DNA of 64,000 nt from Methylomonas sp. MK1 (GTDB lineage Bacteria > Pseudomonadota > Gammaproteobacteria > Methylococcales > Methylomonadaceae). The notes below the pieces were generated by a model. That model saw only the letters and a program-made list of their open reading frames with translations. It did not search any database and had not been told where the DNA came from. The DNA lies in NCBI RefSeq assembly GCF_000365425.1, contig NZ_AQOV01000001.1, forward strand, positions 2,108,001 through 2,172,000, read 5' to 3'. The position numbers and the translations under genes are program-made. Each line of letters starts with the position of its first letter. The first letter of the stretch is position 1. This document shows positions 54,820 through 62,944 of the stretch, in pieces.

Positions 54820-56187
54820 TTATAAATCCGCCAGCACTGCCAACGCTTCTTGAATATTGCTGACCGCATGTATTTGCAAGTTCTTCACCGCATCCTTGGG
54901 TTTGTTGCTTTTCGGTATGATCGCCCGCTTGAAACCGTGCTTAGCCGCTTCGTTGAGCCGGGCGTGTCCATTAGCCACCGGGCGAATTTCGCCGTTTAAA
55001 CCCACCTCACCGAAGAACACCGTGTCGTAAGGAATGATGCGATCACGCAGACTGGACACCACGCCTATCATGATCGCCAAGTCGCTGCTGGTTTCAGATA
55101 CCTTTATGCCGCCAACCACGTTGGCGTAAATCTCATCGTTGCCGGTGAATATCCCGCCGTGGCGCGACAACACCGCCAGCAACATGGCCAGCCGGTTTTG
55201 GTCCAAACCCACCGCCAGCCGGCGCGGATTGCCGTACTGGCTTTCGGTGACCAATGCTTGAATCTCCACGAGCAACGGGCGGGTGCCTTCCCATAATACG
55301 GTCACCACACTGCCCGGCGAGGGCTTTTCAGCGCGAGATAAAAACATTGCCGACGGGTTTTTCACTTCCTTCAAGCCGCTGCTTTCCATTGCAAAAAAAC
55401 CCAACTCACCGACACTGCCGAAGCGATTCTTGTCGGCGCGCAATACCCGAAATCGTGAATCGTCGGTGGACGACAACACCACCTGCGCATCGACGATATG
55501 GCTCAGTGTCATCGGCCCGGCCAGCGATTGATCCTTGGTCACATGACCCACCATAAAAAACGATACGCCGGTACGTTTGGCGTATTGCGTCAGATAGCTG
55601 GCAGACTCGCGCACCTGCGACACCGAACCCGGCGCCGAGTCCGAATCGGCGGTATACATCACCTGAATCGAATCGATGATCACCACCTTGGGCTGCTCCT
55701 CGTCCAAGACTTGGCAAATCTGCTGCACCGAGGTTTCTGCCAACATCTTGATGCCGGCAGTATTCAATTGCAGACGATGGGCGCGCTCGGCGATCTGTTG
55801 CAGCGACTCTTCGCCGGACACATACAACACCGGCAGTTGCTGGGCAATATGACCGATGGCTTGCAGCAGGATAGTGCTCTTGCCGGCCCCCGGCGCACCG
55901 CCGATTAACACCACGCTACCGGTGACGATGCCGCCGCCCAGCACCCGGTCGAACTCGGCCAGACCGGTGGAAATCCGCTCGGCTTGGGCCAGATTGACTT
56001 CCGACAACAAACGCACTTCGCTGCGGCTGCCGGCATAGCCGGAGTTATCGCGCGCGCTTTTACCGCTACCCAGCTTCACTTCCTTAATGCTGTTCCAGGC
56101 CCCGCATTGATTGCACTGCCCGGACCAGCCGGGAAAATCGGCGCCGCATTCGGTGCAGACGTAGGCGGATTTGGTTTTTTTAGCCAT
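54820..56187 (-). CDS. radA: DNA repair protein RadA
   Basis: 455 residues, a RecA-related helicase that extends branches during recombinational repair. Its order is classic: a zinc finger (CTECGADFPGWSGQCNQCGAW), Walker A LIGGAPGAGKSTILLQ, the RadA KNRFG motif (RADKNRFGSVGELGFF) and a C-terminal Lon-protease-like domain (IMIGVVSSLRDRIIPYDT, GEVGLNGEIRPV). Complete and ordinary. Confidence 0.96.
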   Translation of the reverse strand: MAKKTKSAYVCTECGADFPGWSGQCNQCGAWNSIKEVKLGSGKSARDNSGYAGSRSEVRLLSEVNLAQAERISTGLAEFDRVLGGGIVTGSVVLIGGAPGAGKSTILLQAIGHIAQQLPVLYVSGEESLQQIAERAHRLQLNTAGIKMLAETSVQQICQVLDEEQPKVVIIDSIQVMYTADSDSAPGSVSQVRESASYLTQYAKRTGVSFFMVGHVTKDQSLAGPMTLSHIVDAQVVLSSTDDSRFRVLRADKNRFGSVGELGFFAMESSGLKEVKNPSAMFLSRAEKPSPGSVVTVLWEGTRPLLVEIQALVTESQYGNPRRLAVGLDQNRLAMLLAVLSRHGGIFTGNDEIYANVVGGIKVSETSSDLAIMIGVVSSLRDRIIPYDTVFFGEVGLNGEIRPVANGHARLNEAAKHGFKRAIIPKSNKPKDAVKNLQIHAVSNIQEALAVLADL

Positions 56188-56289
56188 AACGATATTCGAT
56201 TTCTGGTTGGTAAACGTCGCAAGAGGCGGTTAGGCTTTCATACTCAAAAAGCCTTTTGTATGTTCTGTCATTTAAGGCGAAGCCGACAA

Positions 56290-56574
56290 TCACACAATGC
56301 ACGGCAGCCTTGCCTTTCGCCTCATGTCCCGCATTTCTCGGTCGAAGGCCGCCATCAATATGCGTTCGAAGTAAAGCTTGCCGTTGACATAAGGGAAGGC
56401 GGCTAGCTGTTCATCCAAGGTTTTCAGGCGTTTGCCGTGGGGTTTGTCCAACACTTCAAACAGGTTGACCAGCAATTGCGCGAGGTCTTGGCCGTCTTCT
56501 GCAGTGCGCTGTTAGATGAGTTCCCGAAACTGCCGCCGCTCTAGGGCTGGTAGGCGCTTTTGGCGAAACGTGCT
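56290..56574 (-). pseudogene. Relic of a DNA methyltransferase/restriction gene
   Basis: The frame reads DLAQLLVNLFEVLDKPHGKR, then LDEQLAAFPYVNGKLYFERI, the pre-catalytic region of large adenine methyltransferases (type IIG/MmeI-like). A TAA at 56512 interrupts it and a stop at 56290 ends it; the catalytic NPPY is absent. Only ~95 codons survive. Confidence 0.6.
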
Positions 56575-56976
56575 TCACTCAAGAAAATCCTCAATCGTCC
56601 GAGCAATCTCCGGAAAGGCTTGCAGCACTTTTCGGTCGGCGGTAATCAGTGGGACGTTCAACAGTTTGGCCAGCGCGACGAATTCGCAGTCGTAAGCCGA
56701 GCAATCGCTGCCGGCCACTAATTGCAAAACCTGGGCGGATGAGACTTCGTATTCGTTTTGCTGCAGCAAGGTTTCAGCGTGGCGCACAATCCGTAAGGCG
56801 TCGTCCAAGGCCAACAGATTTTTGCGTAGATACAAAGCCAGGACATTGCGAAATTCGCTTTTCCACAGATTGGGTGCAATCCACTGCGCTTCCTGTCTTA
56901 GCAGCTGTTCGGCTTGTGCGGATTTTTCGCTATTGAGGTAAAGATAAGCAATCGTGTTGGTATCGGCAACAATCAT
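56575..56976 (-). CDS. VapC-type PIN toxin
   Basis: 133 residues: Asp in MIVADTNTIAYLYLN, Glu in NLWKSEFRNVLALYL, Asp pair in CSAYDCEFVALAKLL and the end LITADRKVLQAFP. Mg-dependent RNase expected. Its start overlaps the antitoxin stop by 4 bases. It sits beside a restriction-methylation relic, so this may once have been a larger defence or stability locus. Confidence 0.9.
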   Translation of the reverse strand: MIVADTNTIAYLYLNSEKSAQAEQLLRQEAQWIAPNLWKSEFRNVLALYLRKNLLALDDALRIVRHAETLLQQNEYEVSSAQVLQLVAGSDCSAYDCEFVALAKLLNVPLITADRKVLQAFPEIARTIEDFLE

Positions 56977-57215
56977 GGCCGGCCGGCAAATTTGGCTTGG
57001 TCGATGTCCTGGTCGGTTAACAGGTAATGCGCGGTTTTCTCGCGCAGTTGCCGGGCCTGAGCGAGATGCTGATCGACACTGAGCCGATGCGGATCGATGA
57101 CCCTTTCCACGCAGTAAATGACTTCACTGTTAATGCTGCGGTGGTGCAGTTTCGCTGCGGTTTTTAGCTGTTCGTATAAATCGTCGGGGATGTTTTTTAG
57201 GGTCAAGGTTGCCAT
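56973..57215 (-). CDS. FitA/VapB-type ribbon-helix-helix antitoxin
   Basis: 80 residues: MATLTLKNIPDDLYEQLKTA, KLHHRSINSEVIYCVERVI is the ribbon-helix-helix DNA-binding fold of FitA-like antitoxins; the C-terminal half binds the toxin. The ATG at 57215 is preferred over an upstream frame extension to 57263. Upstream of and overlapping its toxin gene. Confidence 0.88.
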   Translation of the reverse strand: MATLTLKNIPDDLYEQLKTAAKLHHRSINSEVIYCVERVIDPHRLSVDQHLAQARQLREKTAHYLLTDQDIDQAKFAGRP

Positions 57216-57281
57216 GACGCTCACCTGGAAAATCAAATAGGTTCCATTATGGAACCCAATCAATACCTGTCAAGCGGCCGA

Positions 57282-58874
57282 TCAGTAAAACACCCTAAAC
57301 AAGCGCTGAATCTGCCCAAACTCGTACAAATACGGCTGCGCCACGTCGCGGTTGGCGGCGACGACGATCAAGTCGTGGGAGAACACCGAGGTGTTGTACC
57401 AATTGAAACTACCGTCGATGACGATGTAATCGTCGATCACGCAGTATTTACTGTGGATGGGCGAGTACGGCACCGGCAGATCGTCCTGGCCGTAAACCAA
57501 GCCCACGCGTATCCCGGCATCGCGCAGACGTTGTACGGCCGGTAACAGCGGCCTTGCCAGTTCGTCGGCCATGCTGCGCTCGACGCCGATTTTGCCCTGC
57601 CGAGCCAAGTGGCCGTTGAACAATAATTGCACGTCAACACCCCGGTCGCGGGCCTGGATCAAGGCGTTGACGACGCTATCGTGGTGATCGCCCAGCAAAT
57701 CGCCGATCAAAAACAAACACAACTTCAAGGAGCGGCGCGCTCTATGAATTTCCGCCAATATAGCGTGATGCGGCCGGTAAACCCTGCCATTAGCCATGGT
57801 GTGGCGGCCAAAGGTATATAACAAGTTGAATGGGCTGAGCGGGTCGACGCCATACTTTTGAATCACACCGCCGCGCTGGCTCTGGAAGATGTTGTCCAGC
57901 AAACGGCACACGCCCTTGGAATGAAAACTCATCCCGGATTCCCAGTTGGCCCACCAGCGATCGAAAGTGATGTTGAACGAGCCGATAATGCAATCGTCGT
58001 CGTTGAAGATCACGAACTTGGTGTGCATGTCCGGTTCCACTTCGATCAAGTGGTGTTTGGGGGTGCAAAACACGCCGACCAGTTCGATACCGGAGCGCTT
58101 CAAGCGCGCGTAATTCTGGCTGTTGGTCAGCGTCATTTTCCGCCAATCGACGATGCATTGCACCCATACGCCCTGCTGGCTGGCGTGAATCAAGTGGTTA
58201 ATAAAATCGCCGTCGTCGATGCAATCCACGCTGACTTTAATGGTGCATAAGCGGTCGGGCTGGCTGTGTTTGGCCGCGATGACTTTATCGATATGATCGT
58301 GAATAAAGCGCTTGGGATGATAGGGGTGAAATTGCTGGCCCTTGGTAAATTTGGGCGTCAGTTGCAAGGAGTCGAAATGATGGTTGTACCAATCCACATC
58401 GCTTTGCAACTGGCCGGGGTCCAGCTCGTAACTGCGGAAATGGTTGGGCGTGGCCCAATGCTCGTTAATATGGCGCTGCTGCGGATGATTGTCGCGCAAC
58501 TGGTCGCCATCCATGAAAATATAATCATGGCGCGAGGCGATGGAATGCTCGCCCAAATGCACGATAAACGAAAATTTGATGCAGCTGATCTTGCCGAATT
58601 GCCCGGAGTGCGGCATCACGTAAAAATCCCGCGTCGAGCGCTTGTGCCTATCCCACTGCACATCGTAAGCATCGGTGTCGACGATATAAGTTTCGCAGAT
58701 CGACTCCCGATACACCTTTAGCACCACCTTCAAATTAGCGGCAATGCCGTGCGACATGTCGAAGTCTATCTTGCCCCAGCGCACGTCGAAGGTTTCCCTA
58801 AAATCGTTACCGCGTTGAAAACAACCGCCCAATTTGCCAAATACCGGTTTGGCGTAGTGTTCTGCTACTTGCAT
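57282..58874 (-). CDS. Phospholipase D-like protein
   Basis: 530 residues with two HKD motifs: HTKFVIFNDDDCIIGSFNIT and HSKYCVIDDYIVIDGSFNWY. The His/Lys/Asp pairs make a phosphodiester-cleaving active site; PLD-family members act on lipids or nucleic acids. The N-terminal ~180 residues (QVAEHYAKPVFGKLGGCFQR, then DFRETFDVRWGKIDF) do not match a domain I know and may bind a carbohydrate. No signal peptide. It lies after the nuclease-fold gene of the glycogen locus on the same strand. Confidence 0.85.
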   Translation of the reverse strand: MQVAEHYAKPVFGKLGGCFQRGNDFRETFDVRWGKIDFDMSHGIAANLKVVLKVYRESICETYIVDTDAYDVQWDRHKRSTRDFYVMPHSGQFGKISCIKFSFIVHLGEHSIASRHDYIFMDGDQLRDNHPQQRHINEHWATPNHFRSYELDPGQLQSDVDWYNHHFDSLQLTPKFTKGQQFHPYHPKRFIHDHIDKVIAAKHSQPDRLCTIKVSVDCIDDGDFINHLIHASQQGVWVQCIVDWRKMTLTNSQNYARLKRSGIELVGVFCTPKHHLIEVEPDMHTKFVIFNDDDCIIGSFNITFDRWWANWESGMSFHSKGVCRLLDNIFQSQRGGVIQKYGVDPLSPFNLLYTFGRHTMANGRVYRPHHAILAEIHRARRSLKLCLFLIGDLLGDHHDSVVNALIQARDRGVDVQLLFNGHLARQGKIGVERSMADELARPLLPAVQRLRDAGIRVGLVYGQDDLPVPYSPIHSKYCVIDDYIVIDGSFNWYNTSVFSHDLIVVAANRDVAQPYLYEFGQIQRLFRVFY

Positions 58875-58934
58875 ATGGTGCTGCCTAATTAAACAAGCTT
58901 TATTTTAATTGTAAAATCGCCTTAGCAATTCAGT

Positions 58935-60431
58935 CTATAGCGGCTCAAAGGTCATCAGATAGCCGCAATGATCGGATACCGGCCCGTAATCCTGCTCGGT
59001 GAACACGGTTCGCGCCGAGCTAGCCCGCAAGCCGCTATTCCTGTCCATGAAAATGTAATCGATTCGATAATCGTCGGCCAGATAATCCTGCCAATGCGCG
59101 TCGTTAACCCGAAAAATCTGTTCGAACAGCGCCGGGGCGTTGGCGGCCAGATATTGATCTTCGTATTGATGGCCGTTGACTACCAACTGATAGCCGGTCG
59201 AGCCGGCGGCGATATTGAAATCACCACACAGCAAGGTGGCATCCACCTCGGCGCTGCGTTTGCCGTTAGCCCAAGCGGATAGCCGTTGAAATTGTTGCTG
59301 GAAGCCGTCTTCCCACCAACTCAAATGCGCGGAAAACACATCGAGAGTACCGATATACGGCACGTTGATCCGCGCCGACACCACTTTACGGGAATGAATG
59401 CTGTAAGCATCGTGACTATCCGACACGTAGCGGGCTTCTTGCTCGGCCAAGGGATGGCGACTGAGTATGGCCACACCTTCGCGGAATTTGTCGAACCCCA
59501 GGTGCGACCAATCCGTGTACAGATGAAACGGTTGCGGCAAGCGCTGGTTGATAATATTCGCGGAATTCGACGGCCAATCGCCGCGACCGTCATTCCAATA
59601 CTCCGCCACTTCCTGCAGGCAAACTATATCGGCTTCCAATTCGTCAATGGCAGTGGCGATTTGCCAGAACTTCCGGTCTTGCTCGTCTTCCTGATAACAA
59701 TGCAGATTCAAAATCAACAGCCGCAGCGGCCTGCGGCTTAGGGTGTAATTTTGGCCGGCGTTGTTGTCCCACCGCGTCTGCTCCTTACTTTCGCAGCTGA
59801 TGCTGTATTGCAGACGAAACGCCTCCCCCACCCTGATCCGCCCGCTCCACACTTGGGCAAGATGCAGGCCGGCATAGAGGGCTTTACTGGCGGATTTTCT
59901 TTGCGCCTGGCGGCGGCAACTGGTCGTATGGCTGTGTTGCCAGTTATCGATAGTCCAGTGGATGGTGACTTTCTCTATCTCCAGAGCGGCGTCTACCGCC
60001 AGCTTGATCGGCACGGAATGCTGACCATCCAGAAGTTGCTCGGCGTGGCTCAATTGTAGTATCGACGCGGCGCCGGTCAATCTGCCGCCACTACCCGCAC
60101 CGCTGAAATAATCGCCGCCCTCGTTGTTGTCCCAATATTCGCTACCGGCCGATTGCAGCCGCAAGGCAAACCGAATGTCGCCGGGTATGTCGGCGTGCGC
60201 CTGCGGCGGAAAAACGATTTCGGCCTGCCAATACTCCCAACCATCTTCCGCCTTGCGGTTAAACAAGGCCGGCAAAAAGTGCCAGACGCCATCTTCGCCG
60301 GCCCAGAGCACTTCCACCTGCTTGTGATAATCCAGGTCTGCGACTTGAATCAAAAACAGTAAGGATTGCTGACAGGCCACAGCTTTGCCGGTCACATTAT
60401 TGGCTACATACAACAATTGGATGTTATTCAT
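58935..60431 (-). CDS. Endonuclease/exonuclease/phosphatase-family protein with starch-binding-like modules
   Basis: 498 residues. The first half has two beta modules of the CBM21/25/53 starch-binding type: YWDNNEGGDYFSGAG and, later, TRWDNNAGQNYTLSR. The second half is an EEP domain: LNLHCYQEDEQDRKFWQIA (entry), Glu in VCLQEVAEYWND, CGDFNIAAGS, and the final SDH in GPVSDHCGYL. EEP enzymes cleave phosphodiesters or phosphomonoesters in DNA, lipids or sugars. The union with glucan-binding modules next to glycogen enzymes suggests action on a phosphorylated glucan, an inference. Spaced 48 bases after the GH57 gene. Confidence 0.8.
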   Translation of the reverse strand: MNNIQLLYVANNVTGKAVACQQSLLFLIQVADLDYHKQVEVLWAGEDGVWHFLPALFNRKAEDGWEYWQAEIVFPPQAHADIPGDIRFALRLQSAGSEYWDNNEGGDYFSGAGSGGRLTGAASILQLSHAEQLLDGQHSVPIKLAVDAALEIEKVTIHWTIDNWQHSHTTSCRRQAQRKSASKALYAGLHLAQVWSGRIRVGEAFRLQYSISCESKEQTRWDNNAGQNYTLSRRPLRLLILNLHCYQEDEQDRKFWQIATAIDELEADIVCLQEVAEYWNDGRGDWPSNSANIINQRLPQPFHLYTDWSHLGFDKFREGVAILSRHPLAEQEARYVSDSHDAYSIHSRKVVSARINVPYIGTLDVFSAHLSWWEDGFQQQFQRLSAWANGKRSAEVDATLLCGDFNIAAGSTGYQLVVNGHQYEDQYLAANAPALFEQIFRVNDAHWQDYLADDYRIDYIFMDRNSGLRASSARTVFTEQDYGPVSDHCGYLMTFEPL

Positions 60432-60479
60432 AGCTCCCCCTGGAGGTTGAGTTAGGCAGTGCCCGCCACGGGCGTCTGT

Positions 60480-62069
60480 CTAGGCGGCATAATGGCGAAA
60501 GTCAATATCCGGAAAAATATCGTCCATGATCTCCAGCGCCGTCAGGTAGCGTTCATCGATACGGTTTTTGCGGATCGCATCATGCAGATAATTAAAACGG
60601 GCCAAATGATCGGTGATGCGTTTGCGCGCGTAATCGATCGTGGTGCCGGCCTTCATGATAAACGGCCAATCCGAAGACTGCGCCAGCAACAGTGATCGGG
60701 CGGCCTGATTTAAAGCGCGCCGCTGCAAATCACTCACGCCAAAGCCGCGCAAATCGCCCGCCAGCTTTTCCATTTCGGCGGCGGCCTTGTGCAATAAGGG
60801 ATAAATCCAGTCGTTGCTTTCGTTCAGCCAGTAACTGGAATAACCGTGTTCGCCCCAACTGGAAGCGGCCGGCGTAGCCCGCACGTGCTGCAAAGGCAAT
60901 TGCAAATAATCACCGCAACTGACGGTCTGGACACCGTTTTCGCTGCTGGCTGCCAAGCGTAACACTTGCTCTAGCCATAAAGGCCCTTCGAACCACCAAT
61001 GTCCAAATAGTTCAGCATCGTAAGGTGCGACGATAATCGGCGCTTGCGGCATTTCCGCAGCCAGCGCGTCGATTTGCTGCTGGCGGCGCAAGATAAAATC
61101 CTCGGCATGCCGGCGCGCTTTTAGCCTGGCCAGTTCAGGCTGGTAAACCTGCTTGGTTTGCTTGGCGCCGGTGATGCGGAAATACTTGATGCCGGTGTTA
61201 ATCCGGGTTTCGCCGTCCAAAATATAAGGCGCGATATATTCCAGAGGCAAATCGAAACCGATGTCGCGATAATACTCGCGATAATCGCCATCGCCCGGAT
61301 AGCCTTCCTCCGCGCTCCAGACCTGTCGCGACGACGCCGGATCGCGGCCGAACGCCGCCACGCCGTTGCCGCAGTCCAGCGGCGCATACACACCATAGCG
61401 CGGCGACTGGTCGGCGTCCATGATCGCGTGACTATCGACGAAAAAATAATCGATACCTTCGGCTTTCAGCAGCTGTTCCAGGCCTGGATAGTAGCCGCAT
61501 TCCGGCAACCAAAAGCCGCTCGGTGCAAAACCGAATTGGCTCTTGAAACTGGCAATGCCTACGCCAATTTGATTGCGCACCGACACCGGGCTGACATTCA
61601 ACAAGGGCAAGAAACCGTGGGTGGCTGCCGTGGTAATCAATTCCAGGCCGCCAGCGCTGTGATGGCGTTGAAACGCGGTCAGCAAATCGCATTGATAGCG
61701 CTGCTGGTAGCGGTGTAGAGCATCCTGAAACCACTGCATATACATCTGCGCCAGCGGCTCGAACTGCGGCAGCCGGCGCGTGCGCTCCAACTCCCGCTCC
61801 GCCAATTCCAGCCTGCCTTGCAGATAATGCAGATAACGGCTTTGCAACAAAGGGTCGCGCAACATCGTCATCAGTGTTGGCGACAGGGATAAGGTCAGCC
61901 GATACGGCACTTGGTCGACATGCAAGCGCTCCAGCATCGCCAACAAGGGCAGATAACATTCGGTAATCGCTTCGAACAGCCAGTTTTCTTCAAAAAAACT
62001 GTCGTGTTCGGGATGATGCACATAGGGCAAATGGGCATGCAGAACGATGCTGAGATAGCCTTTGTTCAT
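60480..62069 (-). CDS. GH57 1,4-alpha-glucan branching enzyme
   Basis: 529 residues. It begins YLSIVLHAHLPYVHHPEHD, the GH57 first region. The catalytic nucleophile is the Glu in GFWLPECGYYPGLEQ, and the Asp acid lies in APYDAELFGHWWFEGPLW. Regions ITTAATHGFLPLL and the C-terminal helical DUF1957-like domain fit branching enzymes rather than amylopullulanase. It forms alpha-1,6 branches in glycogen. Seven bases after the DUF4912 gene. Confidence 0.9.
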   Translation of the reverse strand: MNKGYLSIVLHAHLPYVHHPEHDSFFEENWLFEAITECYLPLLAMLERLHVDQVPYRLTLSLSPTLMTMLRDPLLQSRYLHYLQGRLELAERELERTRRLPQFEPLAQMYMQWFQDALHRYQQRYQCDLLTAFQRHHSAGGLELITTAATHGFLPLLNVSPVSVRNQIGVGIASFKSQFGFAPSGFWLPECGYYPGLEQLLKAEGIDYFFVDSHAIMDADQSPRYGVYAPLDCGNGVAAFGRDPASSRQVWSAEEGYPGDGDYREYYRDIGFDLPLEYIAPYILDGETRINTGIKYFRITGAKQTKQVYQPELARLKARRHAEDFILRRQQQIDALAAEMPQAPIIVAPYDAELFGHWWFEGPLWLEQVLRLAASSENGVQTVSCGDYLQLPLQHVRATPAASSWGEHGYSSYWLNESNDWIYPLLHKAAAEMEKLAGDLRGFGVSDLQRRALNQAARSLLLAQSSDWPFIMKAGTTIDYARKRITDHLARFNYLHDAIRKNRIDERYLTALEIMDDIFPDIDFRHYAA

Positions 62070-62076
62070 CGCGGAG

Positions 62077-62766
62077 TTAGTTTTGTTGGCCGGACGCGGT
62101 TACGGCAAGCGCCGAAGACGCTTGGGAAGGCGGTATTATAAACTGCGCCATCGTCGGCGACAGTCTTTCCGTCATCGGCGACACTTGCGGTGCGACTGCG
62201 GTAGCCTGCGAATAAGCGAAGGGGCTGAATTCCTGCTGAGCGTTTAGCCGGCCAATCGCCACCTGGTAAATCCCGGCGATGCAGTTGTCGCCGCTGGGCA
62301 GCGTAATCTGCTGCTGGCTGCGTTCGGCAGCGACCGGCACATCGAACCAAGTCTTGGCCGAGTCTTGCGGCGACGAGACCGCTTCAGCCGGCGCAGGCCG
62401 ACTGTAAACTCTCAAGGTCAAAGGCTGGGCATCTGGCGGTTCGGCAGGCGACGTAGACGCCTGTGCCACGTCATCAAGATGCCAATAGACATGGATATGT
62501 TCCGGATCGACCGGCAACGCAACCAACTTGGCGCTTTCAACTTTGGCGGCAGTGAGTTGCTGGCGTGGCGCGAACTCGCGATTAATCTGCTGACTAATAC
62601 TTAACAGCTCTTGCGGCGAAAAGCCGAAACTCGTCAACCGCGCCGCACCAGCTCTAAACCGGCGCGGGGCAAAGCCCCGGCTAATCTCCAGACTAATAGC
62701 CCGCATTTCCTCCGCAGAAAGCGGCATGCGGACTTGAGACGGTGAGGAGGAAAAGGCCATCGGCAA
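62077..62766 (-). CDS. DUF4912-domain protein
   Basis: 229 residues. Two N-terminal helical repeats (LSAEEMRAISLEISRGFAPR and FSPQELLSISQQINREFAPR) precede a DUF4912 domain starting VALPVDPEHIHVYWHLDDVA and ending GIYQVAIGRLNAQQEF. DUF4912 proteins often sit next to GH57 branching enzymes and may recruit or regulate them on glycogen. Divergent from glgX across 178 bases. Confidence 0.85.
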   Translation of the reverse strand: MPMAFSSSPSQVRMPLSAEEMRAISLEISRGFAPRRFRAGAARLTSFGFSPQELLSISQQINREFAPRQQLTAAKVESAKLVALPVDPEHIHVYWHLDDVAQASTSPAEPPDAQPLTLRVYSRPAPAEAVSSPQDSAKTWFDVPVAAERSQQQITLPSGDNCIAGIYQVAIGRLNAQQEFSPFAYSQATAVAPQVSPMTERLSPTMAQFIIPPSQASSALAVTASGQQN

Positions 62767-62944
62767 TGTTAACGGGTCGGGTGACTAGGTTTTATCCTGT
62801 GGATAGCGGACATTCCGCGACGTATCGCCGCAGCGACCGGCGTTTATAGACTCTAACCGTTGTCGATTATTTACGCAAGGCGTAGGCCCGCAGCCCCTAT
62901 ATGCAGTAAAATCAGGACTAATTCACAGTTTCTCGGTAAAGGGC

